Below are positions 32,901 to 47,829 of a stretch of DNA of 64,000 nucleotides, one piece after another. How positions within the stretch are numbered: position 1 is the first letter of the stretch; each line of letters starts with the position of its first letter. Under the pieces are notes generated by a model. The model ran no database searches and was not told where the DNA came from. It saw only the letters and a program-made list of their open reading frames with translations. The position numbers were made by a program, and so were the translations under genes. The stretch is from Ecdyonurus torrentis. Taxonomy: Eukaryota; Arthropoda; Insecta; Ephemeroptera; Heptageniidae. Location: positions 23,880,662-23,944,661 of the forward strand of contig OX439134.1 of NCBI GenBank assembly GCA_949318235.1. Reading direction: 5' to 3'.

Positions 32901-35061
32901 ATTGATGCAAAACGCTCTATAGTACTACATTCACCTCTAGAAATAAAATTGAGAAAAATAATTTTTCCAAAAAAATTGTGTTTTTCAGATTCTGAAAATG
33001 AATTTTGATGATATCTCAGAGACTAATAATGCTACAGACTTGCGGTTTGAACTGAAATGTATCACTTTGAATTGTGTTATGAAAAGTTTATAACACTTAA
33101 GTCGCAAAAAATAAAACTTTTTTAGTTTTTGAGAATTTTAGTGTTTTCTTATCGAAGTCTATAGCATTGTAGCCATATGAAGAAAAAAAAAGTTTGTAAC
33201 TCGAGTTCTAATTGAGATAGAAAGTTGCGGTTTTGAAATAAATTGATGCAAAATGCTCTATAGTACTAAATTCACCTCTAGAAACAAAATTGAGAAAAAT
33301 AATTTTTCCAAAAAAAAATGTGTTCCTAAGATTCTGAAAACGAATTTTGATGATATCTCAGAAACTAATAATGCTACAGACTTGCGGTTTGAACTGAAAT
33401 GTATCACTTTGAATTGTGTTATGAAAAGTTTATCACGTTTTAGTCCCAAAAAATAAAACTTTCTCAGTTTTTGAGAATTTTAATGTTTTCATATCGAATT
33501 ATATAGCATTGTAGCCCATAAGAAAAGAAAAAAAAAGTTTGTAACTCGAGTTCCAATTGAGATAAAAAGTTGCGGTTTTGAAATAAAGTGATGCAAAACG
33601 CTCTATAGTACTACATTCACCTCTAGAAATAAAATTGAGAAAAATAATTTTTCCCAAAAAATTGTGTTTTTCAGATTCTGAAAACGAATTTTGATGATAT
33701 CTCAGAGACTAATAATGCTACAGACTTGCGGTTTGAACTGAAATGTATCACTTTGAATTGTGTTATGAAAAGTTTATTACACTTTAGTGGCAAAAAATAA
33801 AACTTTCTCAGTTTTTGAGAATTTTAGTGTTTTCTTATCGAAGTCTATAGCATTGTAGCCATATGAAGAAAAAAAAGTTTGTAACTCGAGTTCTAATTGA
33901 GATAGAAAGTTGCGGTTTTGAAATAAATTGATGCAAAATGCTCTATAGTACTAAATTCACCTCTAGAAACAAAATTGAGAAAAATAATTTTTCCAAAAAA
34001 AAATGTGTTCCTAAGATTCTGAAAACGAATTTTGATGATATCTCAGAAACTAATAATGCTACAGACTTGCGGTTTGAACTGAAATGTATCACTTTGAATT
34101 GTGTTATGAAAAGTTTATTACACTTAAGTCGCAAAAAATAAAATTTTTTTAGTTTTTGAGAATTTTAGTGTTTTCTTATCGAAGTCTATAGCATTGTAGC
34201 CATATGAAGAAAAAAAAAATTTGTAACTCGAGTTCTGATTGAGATAGAAAGTTACGGTTTTGAAATAAATTGATGCAAAACGCTCTATAGTACTATATTC
34301 ACCTCTAGAAACAAAATTGAGAAAAATAATTTTTCCAAAAAAAATGTGTTCTTCAGATTCTGAAAACGATTTTTGATGATATCTCAGAAATTAATAATGC
34401 TACAGACTTGCGGTTTGAACTGAAATGTATCACTTTGAATTATGTTATGAAACGTTTATCCCACTTTAGTCCCAAAAAAGGAAATTTTCTCAGTTTTTGA
34501 GAATTTTAGTGTTTTCATATCGAATTCTATAGCATTGTAGCCCATATGAAGAAAAAAAAGGTTTGTAACTCGAGTTCCAATTGAGATAAAAAGTTGCGGT
34601 TTTGAAATAAAGTGATGCAAAACGCTCTATAGTACTACATTCACCTCTAGAAATAAAATTGAGAAAAATAATTTTTCAAAAAAAATTGTGTTTTTCAGAT
34701 TCTGAAAACGAATTTTGATGATATCTCAGAAACTAATAATGCTACAGACTTGCGGTTTGAACTGAAATGTATCACTTTGAATTGTGTTATGAAAAGTTTA
34801 TAACACTTAAGTCGCAAAAAATAAAAAATTTTCAGTTTTTGAGAATTTTAGTGTTTTCATATCGAATTCTATAGCGTTGTAGCCCATAAGAAAAGAAAAA
34901 AAAAGTTTGTAACTCGAGTTCCAATTGAGATAAAAAGTTGCGGTTTTGAAATAAAGTGATGCAAAACGCTCTATAGTACTACATTCACCTCTAGAAATAA
35001 AATTGAGAAAAATAATTTTTCCAAAAAAATTGTGTTCTTCAGATTCTGAAAACGATTTTTG
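29935..35061. repeat. 15-monomer satellite block, copy 1 of a 5127-bp tandem duplication
   Basis: Rare variants recur exactly 5127 bp to the right: GTGTTTTTTATCG (C at 30761 and 35888), ACTCATAATG (30973 and 36100), ACAAACTTGTGG (32011 and 37138) and CATATCGAATTC (34864 and 39991). Ends are approximate to within part of a monomer. Scanning the two copies by eye I noticed only a few single-base differences, so they are nearly identical. Confidence 0.88.
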
Positions 35062-38000
35062 ATGATATCTCAGAAACTAATAATGCTACAGACTTGCGGT
35101 TTGAACTGAAATGTATCACTTTGAATTGTGTTATGAAAAGTTTATAACACTTAAGTCGCAAAAAATAAAAAATTTTCAGTTTTTGAGAATTTAAGTGTTT
35201 TCTTATCGAAGTCTATAGCATTGTAGCCATATGAAGAAAAAAAAAGTTTGTAACTCGAGTTCCAATTGAGATAAAAAGTTGCGGTTTTGAAATAAAGTGA
35301 TGCAAAACGCTCTATAGTACTACATTCACCTCTAGAAATAAAATTGAGAAAAATAATTTTTCCAAAAAAATTGTGTTTTTCAGATTCTGAAAACGAATTT
35401 TGATGATATCTCAGAAACTAATAATGCTACAGACTTGCGGTTTGAACTGAAATGTATCACTTTGAATTGTGTTATGAAAAGTTTATAACACTTAAGTCGC
35501 AAAAAATAAAACTTTTTTAGTTTTTGAGAATTTTAGTGTTTTCTTATCGAAGTCTATAGCATTGTAGCCATATGAAGAAAAAAAAAATTTGTAACTCGAG
35601 TTCTAATTGAGATAGAAAGTTACGGTTTTGAAATAAATTGATGCAAAACGCTCTATAGTACTAAATTCACCTCTAGAAACAAAATTGAGAAAAATAATTT
35701 TTCCAAAATAATTGTGTTTTTCAGATTCTGAAAACGAATTTTGATGATATCTCAGAAACTAATAATGCTACAGACTTGCGGTTTGAACTGAAATGTATCA
35801 CTTTGAATTGTGTTATGAAAAGTTTATTACACTTTAGTGGCAAAAAATAAAACTTTCTCAGTTTTTGAGAATTTTAGTGTTTTTTATCGAAGTCTATAGC
35901 ATTGTAGCCATATGAAGAAAAAAAAAGTTTGTAACTCGAGTTCTAATTGAGATAGAAAGTTGCGGTTTTGAAATAAATTGATGCAAAACGCTCTATAGTA
36001 CTAAATTCACCTCTAGAAACAAAATTGAGAAAAATAATTTTTCCAAAAAAAAATGTGTTCCTAAGATTCTGAAAACGAATTTTGATGATATCTCAGAAAC
36101 TCATAATGCTACAGACTTGCGGTTTGAACTGAAATGTATCACTTTGAATTGTGTTATGAAAAGTTTATTACACTTAAGTCGCAAAAAATAAAACTTTTTT
36201 AGTTTTTGAGAATTTTAGTGTTTTCTTATCGAAGTCTATAGCATTGTAGCCATATGAAGAAAAAAAAAATTTGTAACTCGAGTTCTGATTGAGATAGAAA
36301 GTTACGGTTTTGAAATAAATTGATGCAAAACGCTCTATAGTACTAAATTCACGTCTAGAAACAAAATTGAGAAAAATAATTTTTCCGAAAAAAATGTGTT
36401 CTTCAGATTCTGAAAACGATTTTTGATGATATCTCAGAAATTAATAATGCTACAGACTTGCGGTTTGAACTGAAATGTATCACTTTGAATTATGTTATGA
36501 AAAGTTTATCACACTTTAGTCCCAAAAAATGAAACTTTCTCAGTTTTTGAGAATTTTAGTGTTTTCATATCGAATTCTATAGCGTTGTAGCCCATAAGAA
36601 AAGAAAAAAAAAGTTTGTAACTCGAGTTCCAATTGAGATAAAAAGTTGCGGTTTTGAAATAAAGTGATGCAAAACGCTCTATAGTACTACATTCACCTCT
36701 AGAAATAAAATTGAGAAAAAGAATTTTTCCAAAAAAATTGTGTTTTTCAGATCTTGAAAACGAATTTTGATGATATCTCAGAAACTAATAATGCTACAGA
36801 CTTGCGGTTTGCACTAAAATGTATCACTTTGAATTGTGTTATGAAAAGTTTATTACACTTTAGTGGCAAAAAATAAAACTTGCTCAGTTTTTGAGAATTT
36901 TAGTGTTTTCTTATCGAAGTCTATAGCATTGTAGCCATATGAAGAAAAAAAAAGTTTGTAACTCGAGTTCTAATTGAGATAGAAAGTTGCGGTTTTAAAA
37001 TAAATTGATGCAAATTGCTCTATAGTACTAAATTCACCTCTAGAAACAAAATTGAGAAAAATAATTTTTCAAAAAAAAAAGTGTTCTTAAGATTCTGAAA
37101 ACGATTTTTGATGATGTCTCAGAAACTAATAATGCTACAAACTTGTGGTTTGAACTGAAATGTATCACTTTGAATTGTGTTATGAAAAGTTTATTACACT
37201 TAAGTCGCAAAAAATAAAAAATTTTCAGTTTTTGAGAATTTTAGTGTTTTCTTATCGAAGTCTATAGCATTGTAGCCATATGAAGAAAAAAAAAGTTTGT
37301 AACTCGAGTTCTAATTGAGATAGAAAGTTGCGGTTTTGAAATAAATTGATGCAAAACGCTCTATAGTACTAAATTCACCTCTAGAAACAAAATTGAGAAA
37401 AATAATTTTTCAAAAAAAAATGTGTTCTTCAGATTCTGAAAAGGATTTTTGATGATATCTCAGAAACTAATAATGCTACAGACTTGCGGTTTGAACTGAA
37501 ATGTATCACTTTGAATTGTCTTATGAAAAGTTTATCCCACTTTAGTCCCAAAAAAGGAAATTTTCTCAGTTTTTGAGAATTTTAGTGTTTTCATATCGAA
37601 TTCTATAGTATTGTAGCCCATATGAAGAAAAAAAAGGTTTGTAACTCGAGTTCCAATTGAGATAAAAAGTTGCGGTTTTGAAATAAAGTGATGCAAAACG
37701 CTCTATAGTACTACATTCACCTCTAGAAATAAAATTGAGAAAAATAATTTTTCAAAAAAAATTGTGTTTTTCAGATTCTGAAAACGAATTTTGATGATAT
37801 CTCAGAAACTAATAATGCTACAGACTTGCGGTTTGAACTGAAATGTATCACTTTGAATTGTGTTATGAAATGTTTATAACAGTTAAGTCGCAAAAAATAA
37901 AAAAATTTCAGTTTTTGAGAATTTTAGTGTTTTCTTATTGAAGTCTATAGCATTGTAGCCATATGAAGAAAAAAAAAGTTTGTAACTCGAGTTCCAATTG

Positions 38001-40150
38001 AGATAAAAAGTTGCGGTTTTGAAATAAATTGATGCAAAACGCTCTATAGTACTACATTCACCTCTAGAAATAAAATTGAGAAAAATAATTTTTCCAAAAA
38101 AATTGTGTTTTTCAGATTCTGAAAATGAATTTTGATGATATCTCAGAGACTAATAATGCTACAGACTTGCGGTTTGAACTGAAATGTATCACTTTGAATT
38201 GTGTTATGAAAAGTTTATAACACTTAAGTCGCAAAAAATAAAACTTTTTTAGTTTTTGAGAATTTTAGTGTTTTCTTATCGAAGTCTATAGCATTGTAGC
38301 CATATGAAGAAAAAAAAAGTTTGTAACTCGAGTTCTAATTGAGATAGAAAGTTGCGGTTTTGAAATAAATTGATGCAAAATGCTCTATAGTACTAAATTC
38401 ACCTCTAGAAACAAAATTGAGAAAAATAATTTTTCCAAAAAAAAATGTGTTCCTAAGATTCTGAAAACGAATTTTGATGATATCTCAGAAACTAATAATG
38501 CTACAGACTTGCGGTTTGAACTGAAATGTATCACTTTGAATTGTGTTATGAAAAGTTTATCACGTTTTAGTCCCAAAAAATAAAACTTTCTCAGTTTTTG
38601 AGAATTTTAATGTTTTCATATCGAATTATATAGCATTGTAGCCCATAAGAAAAGAAAAAAAAAGTTTGTAACTCGAGTTCCAATTGAGATAAAAAGTTGC
38701 GGTTTTGAAATAAAGTGATGCAAAACGCTCTATAGTACTACATTCACCTCTAGAAATAAAATTGAGAAAAATAATTTTTCCCAAAAAATTGTGTTTTTCA
38801 GATTCTGAAAACGAATTTTGATGATATCTCAGAGACTAATAATGCTACAGACTTGCGGTTTGAACTGAAATGTATCACTTTGAATTGTGTTATGAAAAGT
38901 TTATTACACTTTAGTGGCAAAAAATAAAACTTACTCAGTTTTTGAGAATTTTAGTTTTTTCTTATCGAAGTCTATAGCATTGTAGCCATATGAAGAAAAA
39001 AAAGTTTGTAACTCGAGTTCTAATTGAGATAGAAAGTTGCGGTTTTGAAATAAATTGATGCAAAATGCTCTATAGTACTAAATTCACCTCTAGAAACAAA
39101 ATTGAGAAAAATAATTTTTCCAAAAAAAAATGTGTTCCTAAGATTCTGAAAACGAATTTTGATGATATCTCAGAAACTAATAATGCTACAGACTTGCGGT
39201 TTGAACTGAAATGTATCACTTTGAATTGTGTTATGAAAAGTTTATTACACTTAAGTCGCAAAAAATAAAATTTTTTTAGTTTTTGAGAATTTTAGTGTTT
39301 TCTTATCGAAGTCTATAGCATTGTAGCCATATGAAGAAAAAAAAAATTTGTAACTCGAGTTCTGATTGAGATAGAAAGTTACGGTTTTGAAATAAATTGA
39401 TGCAAAACGCTCTATAGTACTATATTCACCTCTAGAAACAAAATTGAGAAAAATAATTTTTCCAAAAAAAATGTGTTCTTCAGATTCTGAAAACGATTTT
39501 TGATGATATCTCAGAAATTAATAATGCTACAGACTTGCGGTTTGAACTGAAATGTATCACTTTGAATTATGTTATGAAACGTTTATCCCACTTTAGTCCC
39601 AAAAAAGGAAATTTTCTCAGTTTTTGAGAATTTTAGTGTTTTCATATCGAATTCTATAGCATTGTAGCCCATATGAAGAAAAAAAAGGTTTGTAACTCGA
39701 GTTCCAATTGAGATAAAAAGTTGCGGTTTTGAAATAAAGTGATGCAAAACGCTCTATAGTACTACATTCACCTCTAGAAATAAAATTGAGAAAAATAATT
39801 TTTCAAAAAAAATTGTGTTTTTCAGATTCTGAAAACGAATTTTGATGATATCTCAGAAACTAATAATGCTACAGACTTGCGGTTTGAACTGAAATGTATC
39901 ACTTTGAATTGTGTTATGAAAAGTTTATAACACTTAAGTCGCAAAAAATAAAAAATTTTCAGTTTTTGAGAATTTTAGTGTTTTCATATCGAATTCTATA
40001 GCGTTGTAGCCCATAAGAAAAGAAAAAAAAAGTTTGTAACTCGAGTTCCAATTGAGATAAAAAGTTGCGGTTTTGAAATAAAGTGATGCAAAACGCTCTA
40101 TAGTACTACATTCACCTCTAGAAATAAAATTGAGAAAAATAATTTTTCAA
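35062..40150. repeat. 15-monomer satellite block, copy 2 of a 5127-bp tandem duplication
   Basis: Directly follows its partner in the same orientation. The joining monomer near 35.02-35.07 kb is a hybrid: it combines CCAAAAAAATTGTG with TTCTTCAGATT and AACGATTTTTG, a mix not seen at the equivalent places 29.93 or 40.15 kb. Differences from copy 1 include AAGGATTTT for AACGATTTT near 37.44 kb and CTTACTCAG for CTTTCTCAG near 38.93 kb. Confidence 0.86.
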
Positions 40151-41797
40151 AAAAAATTGTGTTTTTCAGATTCTGAAAACGAATTTTGATGATATCTCAG
40201 AAACTAATAATGCTACAGACTTGCGGTTTGAACTGAAATGTATCACTTTGAATTGTGTTATGAAAAGTTTATTACACTTTAGTGGCAAAAAATAAAACTT
40301 GCTCAGTTTTTGAGAATTTTAGTGTTTTCTTATCGAAGTCTATAGCATTGTAGCCATATGAAGAAAAAAAAAGTTTGTAACTCGAGTTCTAATTGAGATA
40401 GAAAGTTGCGGTTTTAAAATAAATTGATGCAAATTGCTCTATAGTACTAAATTCACCTCTAGAAACAAAATTGAGAAAAATAATTTTTCAAAAAAAAAAG
40501 TGTTCTTAAGATTCTGAAAACGATTTTTGATGATGTCTCAGAAACTAATAATGCTACAAACTTGTGGTTTGAACTGAAATGTATCACTTTGAATTGTGTT
40601 ATGAAAAGTTTATTACACTTAAGTCGCAAAAAATAAAAAATTTTCAGTTTTTGAGAATTTTAGTGTTTTCTTATCGAAGTCTATAGCATTGTAGCCATAT
40701 GAAGAAAAAAAAAGTTTGTAACTCGAGTTCTAATTGAGATAGAAATTTGCGGTTTTGAAATAAATTGATGCAAAACGCTCTATAGTACTAAATTCACCTC
40801 TAGAAACAAAATTGAGAAAAATAATTTTTCAAAAAAAAATGTGTTCTTCAGATTCTGAAAACGATTTTTGATGATATCTCAGAAACTAATAATGCTACAG
40901 ACTTGCGGTTTGAACTGAAATGTATCACTTTGAATTGTCTTATGAAAAGTTTATCCCACTTTAGTCCCAAAAAAGGAAATTTTCTCAGTTTTTGAGAATT
41001 TTAGTGTTTTCATATCGAATTCTATAGTATTGTAGCCCATATGAAGAAAAAAAAGGTTTGTAACTCGAGTTCCAATTGAGATAAAAAGTTGCGGTTTTGA
41101 AATAAAGTGATGCAAAACGCTCTATAGTACTACATTCACCTCTAGAAATAAAATTGAGAAAAATAATTTTTCAAAAAAAATTGTGTTTTTCAGATTCTGA
41201 AAACGAATTTTGATGATATCTCAGAAACTAATAATGCTACAGACTTGCGGTTTGAACTGAAATGTATCACTTTGAATTGTGTTATGAAAAGTTTATAACA
41301 GTTAAGTCGCAAAAAATAAAAAAATTTCAGTTTTTGAGAATTTTAGTGTTTTCTTATTGAAGTCTATAGCATTGTAGCCATATGAAGAAAAAAAAAGTTT
41401 GTAACTCGAGTTCCAATTGAGATAAAAAGTTGCGGTTTTGAAATAAATTTATGCAAAACGCTCTATAGTACTACATTCACCTCTAGAAATAAAATTGAGA
41501 AAAATAATTTTTCCAAAAAAATTGTGTTTTTCAGATTCTGAAAATGAATTTTGATGATATCTCAGAGACTAATAATGCTACAGACTTGCGGTTTGAACTG
41601 AAATGTATCACTTTGAATGTGTTATGAAAAGTTTATAACACTTAAGTCGCAAAAAATAAAACTTTTTTAGTTTTTGAGAATTTTAGTGTTTTCTTATCGA
41701 AGTCTATAGCATTGTAGCCATATGAAGAAAAAAAAAGTTTGTAACTCGAGTTCTAATTGAGATAGAAAGTTGCGGTTTTGAAATAAATTGATGCAAA

Positions 41798-43169
41798 ATG
41801 CTCTATAGTACTAAATTCACTTCTAGAAACAAAATTGAGAAAAATAATTTTTCCAAAAAAAAATGTGTTCCTAAGATTCTGAAAACGAATTTTGATGATA
41901 TCTCAGAAACTAATAATGCTACAGACTTGCGGTTTGAACTGAAATGTATCACTTTGAATTGTGTTATGAAAAGTTTATCACGTTTTAGTCCCAAAAAATA
42001 AAACTTTCTCAGTTTTTGAGAATTTTAATGTTTTCATATCGAATTATATAGCATTGTAGCCCATAAGAAAAGAAAAAAAAAGTTTGTAACTCGAGTTCCA
42101 ATTGAGATAAAAAGTTGCGGTTTTGAAATAAAGTGATGCAAAACGCTCTATAGTACTACATTCACCTCTAGAAATAAAATTGAGAAAAATAATTTTTCCA
42201 AAAAAATTGTGTTTTTCAGATTCTGAAAACGAATTTTGATGATATCTCAGAGACTAATAATGCTACAGACTTGCGGTTTGAACTGAAATGTATCACTTTG
42301 AATTGTGTTATGAAAAGTTTATTACACTTTAGTGGCAAAAAATAAAACTTTCTCAGTTTTTGAGAATTTTAGTGTTTTCTTATCGAAGTCTATAGCATTG
42401 TAGCCATATGAAGAAAAAAAAAGTTTGTAACTCGAGTTCTAATTGAGATAGAAAGTTGCGGTTTTGAAATAAATTGATGCAAAATGCTCTATAGTACTAA
42501 ATTCACTTCTAGAAACAAAATTGAGAAAAATAATTTTTCCAAAAAAAAATGTGTTCCTAAGATTCTGAAAACGAATTTTGATGATATCTCAGAAACTAAT
42601 AATGCTACAGACTTGCGGTTTGAACTGAAATGTATCACTTTGAATTGTGTTATGAAAAGTTTATCACGTTTTAGTCCCAAAAAATAAAACTTTCTCAGTT
42701 TTTGAGAATTTTAATGTTTTCATATCGAATTATATAGCATTGTAGCCCATAAGAAAAGAAAAAAAAAGTTTGTAACTCGAGTTCCAATTGAGATAAAAAG
42801 TTGCGGTTTTGAAATAAAGTGATGCAAAACGCTCTATAGTACTACATTCACCTCTAGAAATAAAATTGAGAAAAATAATTTTTCCAAAAAAATTGTGTTT
42901 TTCAGATTCTGAAAACGAATTTTGATGATATCTCAGAGACTAATAATGCTACAGACTTGCGGTTTGAACTGAAATGTATCACTTTGAATTGTGTTATGAA
43001 AAGTTTATTACACTTTAGTGGCAAAAAATAAAACTTTCTCAGTTTTTGAGAATTTTAGTGTTTTCTTATCGAAGTCTATAGCATTGTAGCCATATGAAGA
43101 AAAAAAAAGTTTGTAACTCGAGTTCTAATTGAGATAGAAAGTTGCGGTTTTGAAATAAATTGATGCAAA
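41798..43169. repeat. Tandemly duplicated satellite dimer (2 x 686 bp)
   Basis: Two consecutive dimers, 41798-42483 and 42484-43169, share the rare variant CACTTCTAG (near 41819 and 42505) and the TATCACGTTTT plus TTTTAATGTT combination. The next dimer, from 43170, has CACCTCTAG and a different ending. This marks a very recent one-dimer expansion. Confidence 0.75.
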
Positions 43170-46100
43170 ATGCTCTATAGTACTAAATTCACCTCTAGAA
43201 ACAAAATTGAGAAAAATAATTTTTCCAAAAAAAAATGTGTTCCTAAGATTCTGAAAACGAATTTTGATGATATCTCAGAAACTAATAATGCTACAGACTT
43301 GCGGTTTAAACTGAAATGTATCACTTTGAATTGTGTTATGAAAAGTTTATTACACTTAAGTCGCAAAAAATAAAATTTTTTTAGTTTTTGAGAATTTTAG
43401 TGTTTTCTTATCGAAGTCTATAGCATTGTAGCCATATGAAGAAAAAAAAAATTTGTAACTCGAGTTCTGATTGAGATAGAAAGTTACGGTTTTGAAATAA
43501 ATTGATGCAAAACGCTCTTTAGTACTATATTCACCTCTAGAAACAAAATTGAGAAAAATAATTTTTCCAAAAAAAATGTGTTCTTCAGATTCTGAAAACG
43601 ATTTTTGATGATATCTCAGAAATTAATAATGCTACAGACTTGCGGTTTGAACTGAAATGTATCACTTTGAATTATGTTATGAAACGTTTATCCCACTTTA
43701 GTCCCAAAAAAGGAACTTTTCTCAGTTTTTGAGAATTTTAGTGTTTTCATATCGAATTCTATAGCATTGTAGCCCATATGAAGAAAAAAAAGGTTTGTAA
43801 CTCGAGTTCCAATTGAGATAAAAAGTTGCGGTTTTAAAATAAAGTGATGCAAAACGCTCTATAGTACTACATTCACCTCTAGAAATAAAATTGAGAAAAA
43901 TAATTTTTCAAAAAAAATTGTGTTTTTCAGATTCTGAAAACGAATTTTGATGATATCTCAGAAACTAATAATGCTACAGACTTGCGGTTTGAACTGAAAT
44001 GTATCACTTTGAATTGTGTTATGAAAAGTTTATAACACTTAAGTCGCAAAAAATAAAAAATTTTCAGTTTTTGAGAATTTAAGTGTTTTCTTATCAAAGT
44101 CTATAGCATTGTAGCCATATGAAAAAAAAAAAGTTTGTAACTCGAGTTCCAATTGAGATAAAAAGTTGCGGTTTTGAAATAAAGTGATGCAAAACGCTCT
44201 ATAGTACTACATTCACCTCTAGAAATAAAATTGAGAAAAATAATTTTTCCAAAAAAATTGTGTTTTTCAGATTCTGAAAACGAATTTTGATGATATCTCA
44301 GAAACTAATAATGCTACAGACTTGCGGTTTGAACTGAAATGTATCACTTTGAATTGTGTTATGAAAAGTTTATAACACTTAAGTCGCAAAAAATAAAACT
44401 TTTTTAGTTTTTGAGAATTTTAGTGTTTTCTTATCGAAGTCTATAGCATTGTAGCCATATGAAGAAAAAAAAAATTTGTAACTCGAGTTCTAATTGAGAT
44501 AGAAAGTTACGGTTTTGAAATAAATTGATGCAAAACGCTCTATAGTACTAAATTCACCTCTAGAAACAAAATTGAGAAAAATAATTTTTCCAAAATAATT
44601 GTGTTTTTCAGATTCTGAAAACGAATTTTGATGATATCTCAGAAACTAATAATGCTACAGACTTGCGGTTTGAACTGAAATGTATCACTTTGAATTGTGT
44701 TATGAAAAGTTTATTACACTTTAGTGGCAAAAAATAAAACTTTCTCAGTTTTTGAGAATTTTAGTGTTTTCTTATCGAAGTCTATAGCATTGTAGCCATA
44801 TGAAGAAAAAAAAAATTTGTAACTCGAGTTCTGATTGAGATAGAAAGTTACGGTTTTGAAATAAATTGATGCAAAACGCTCTATAGTACTAAATTCACCT
44901 CTAGAAACAAAATTGAGAAAAATAATTTTTCCGAAAAAAATGTGTTCTTCAGATTCTGAAAACGATTTTTGATGATATCTCAGAAATTAATAATGCTACA
45001 GACTTGCGGTTTGAACTGAAATGTATCACTTTGAATTATGTTATGAAAAGTTTATCACACTTTAGTCCCAAAAAATGAAACTTTCTCAGTTTTTGAGAAT
45101 TTTAGTGTTTTCATATCGAATTCTATAGCGTTGTAGCCCATAAGAAAAGAAAAAAAAAGTTTGTAACTCGAGTTCCAATTGAGATAAAAAGTTGCGGTTT
45201 TGAAATAAAGTGATGCAAAACGCTCTATAGTACTACATTCACCTCTAGAAATAAAATTGAGAAAAATAATTTTTCCAAAAAAATTGTGTTTTTCAGATCT
45301 TGAAAACGAATTTTGATGATATCTCAGAAACTAATAATGCTACAGACTTGCGGTTTGCACTAAAATGTATCACTTTGAATTGTGTTATGAAAAGTTTATT
45401 ACACTTTAGTGGCAAAAAATAAAACTTGCTCAGTTTTTGAGAATTTTAGTGTTTTCTTATCGAAGTCTATAGCATTGTAGCCATATGAAGAAAAAAAAAG
45501 TTTGTAACTCGAGTTCTAATTGAGATAGAAAGTTGCGGTTTTAAAATAAATTGATGCAAATTGCTCTATAGTACTAAATTCACCTCTAGAAACAAAATTG
45601 AGAAAAATAATTTTTCAAAAAAAAAAGTGTTCTTAAGATTCTGAAAACGATTTTTGATGATGTCTCAGAAACTAATAATGCTACAAACTTGTGGTTTGAA
45701 CTGAAATGTATCACTTTGAATTGTGTTATGAAAAGTTTATTACACTTAAGTCGCAAAAAATACAAAATTTTCAGTTTTTGAGGATTTTAGTGTTTTCTTA
45801 TCGAAGTCTATAGCATTGTAGCCATATGAAGAAAAAAAAAGTTTGTAACTCGAGTTCTAATTGAGATAGAAAGTTGCGGTTTTGAAATAAATTGATGCAA
45901 AACGCTCTATAGTACTAAATTCACCTCTAGAAACAAAATTGAGAAAAATAATTTTTCAAAAAAAAATGTGTTCTTCAGATTCTGAAAACGATTTTTGATG
46001 ATATCTCAGAAACTAATAATGCTACAGACTTGCGGTTTGAACTGAAATGTATCACTTTGAATTGTCTTATGAAAAGTTTATCCCACTTTAGTCCCAAAAA

Positions 46101-47829
46101 AGGAAATTTTCTCAGTTTTTGAGAATTTTAGTGTTTTCATATCGAATTCTATAGTATTGTAGCCCATATGAAGAAAAAAAAGGTTTGTAACTCGAGTTCC
46201 AATTGAGATAAAAAGTTGCGGTTTTGAAATAAAGTGATGCAAAACGCTCTATAGTACTACATTCACCTCTAGAAATAAAATTGAGAAAAATAATTTTTCC
46301 AAAAAAATTGTGTTTTTCAGATTCTGAAAATGAATTTTGATGATATCTCAGAGACTAATAATGCTACAGACTTGCGGTTTGAACTGAAATGTATCACTTT
46401 GAATTGTGTTATGAAAAGTTTATAACACTTAAGTCGCAAAAAATAAAACTTTTTTAGTTTTTGAGAATTTTAGTGTTTTCTTATCGAAGTCTATAGCATT
46501 GTAGCCATATGAAGAAAAAAAAAGTTTGTAACTCGAGTTCTAATTGAGATAGAAAGTTGCGGTTTTGAAATAATTTGATGCAAAATGCTCTATAGTACTA
46601 AATTCACCTCTAGAAACAAAATTGAGAAAAATAATTTTTCCAAAAAAAATTGTGTTTTTCAGATTCTGAAAACGAATTTTGATGATATCTCAGAAACTAA
46701 TAATGCTACAGACTTGCGGTTTGAACTGAAATGTATCACTTTGAATTGTGTTATGAAAAGTTTATAACAGTTAAGTCGCAAAAAATAAAAAAATTTCAGT
46801 TTTTGAGAATTTTAGTGTTTTCTTATTGAAGTCTATAGCATTGTAGCCATATGAAGAAAAAAAAAGTTTGTAACTCGAGTTCCAATTGAGATAAAAAGTT
46901 GCGGTTTTGAAATAAATTGATGCAAAACGCTCTATAGTACTACATTTACCTCTAGAAATAAAATTGAGAAAAATAATTTTTCCAAAAAAATTGTGTTTTT
47001 CAGATTCTGAAAATGAATTTTGATGATATCTCAGAGACTAATAATGCTACAGACTTGCGGTTTGAACTGAAATGTATCACTTTGAATTGTGTTATGAAAA
47101 GTTTATAACACTTAAGTCGCAAAAAATAAAACTTTTTTAGTTTTTGAGAATTTTAGTGTTTTCTTATCGAAGTCTATAGCATTGTAGCCATATGAAGAAA
47201 AAAAAAGTTTGTAACTCGAGTTCTAATTGAGATAGAAAGTTGCGGTTTTGAAATAAATTGATGCAAAATGCTCTATAGTACTAAATTCACCTCTAGAAAC
47301 AAAATTGAGAAAAATAATTTTTCCAAAAAAAAATGTGTTCCTAAGATTCTGAAAACGAATTTTGATGATATCTCAGAAACTAATAATGCTACAGACTTGC
47401 GGTTTGAACTGAAATGTATCACTTTGAATTGTGTTATGAAAAGTTTATCACGTTTTAGTCCCAAAAAATAAAACTTTCTCAGTTTTTGAGAATTTTAATG
47501 TTTTCATATCGAATTATATAGCATTGTAGCCCATAAGAAAAGAAAAAAAAAGTTTGTAACTCGAGTTCCAATTGAGATAAAAAGTTGCGGTTTTGAAATA
47601 AAGTGATGCAAAACGCTCTATAGTACTACATTCACCTCTAGAAATAAAATTGAGAAAAATAATTTTTCCAAAAAAATTGTGTTTTTCAGATTCTGAAAAC
47701 GAATTTTGATGATATCTCAGAGACTAATAATGCTACAGACTTGCGGTTTGAACTGAAATGTATCACTTTGAATTGTGTTATGAAAAGTTTATTACACTTT
47801 AGTGGCAAAAAATAAAACTTTCTCAGTTT

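Noticed and set aside
33253..33456. 67-codon plus-strand ORF repeated in right-array monomers (also 38380, 41798, 47268, 54101 and others)
   Set aside because: It opens only because a C to T variant (AAAATGCTC) creates an ATG in some copies, and it overlaps the opposite-strand ORF almost completely. It is a by-product of repeat sequence.
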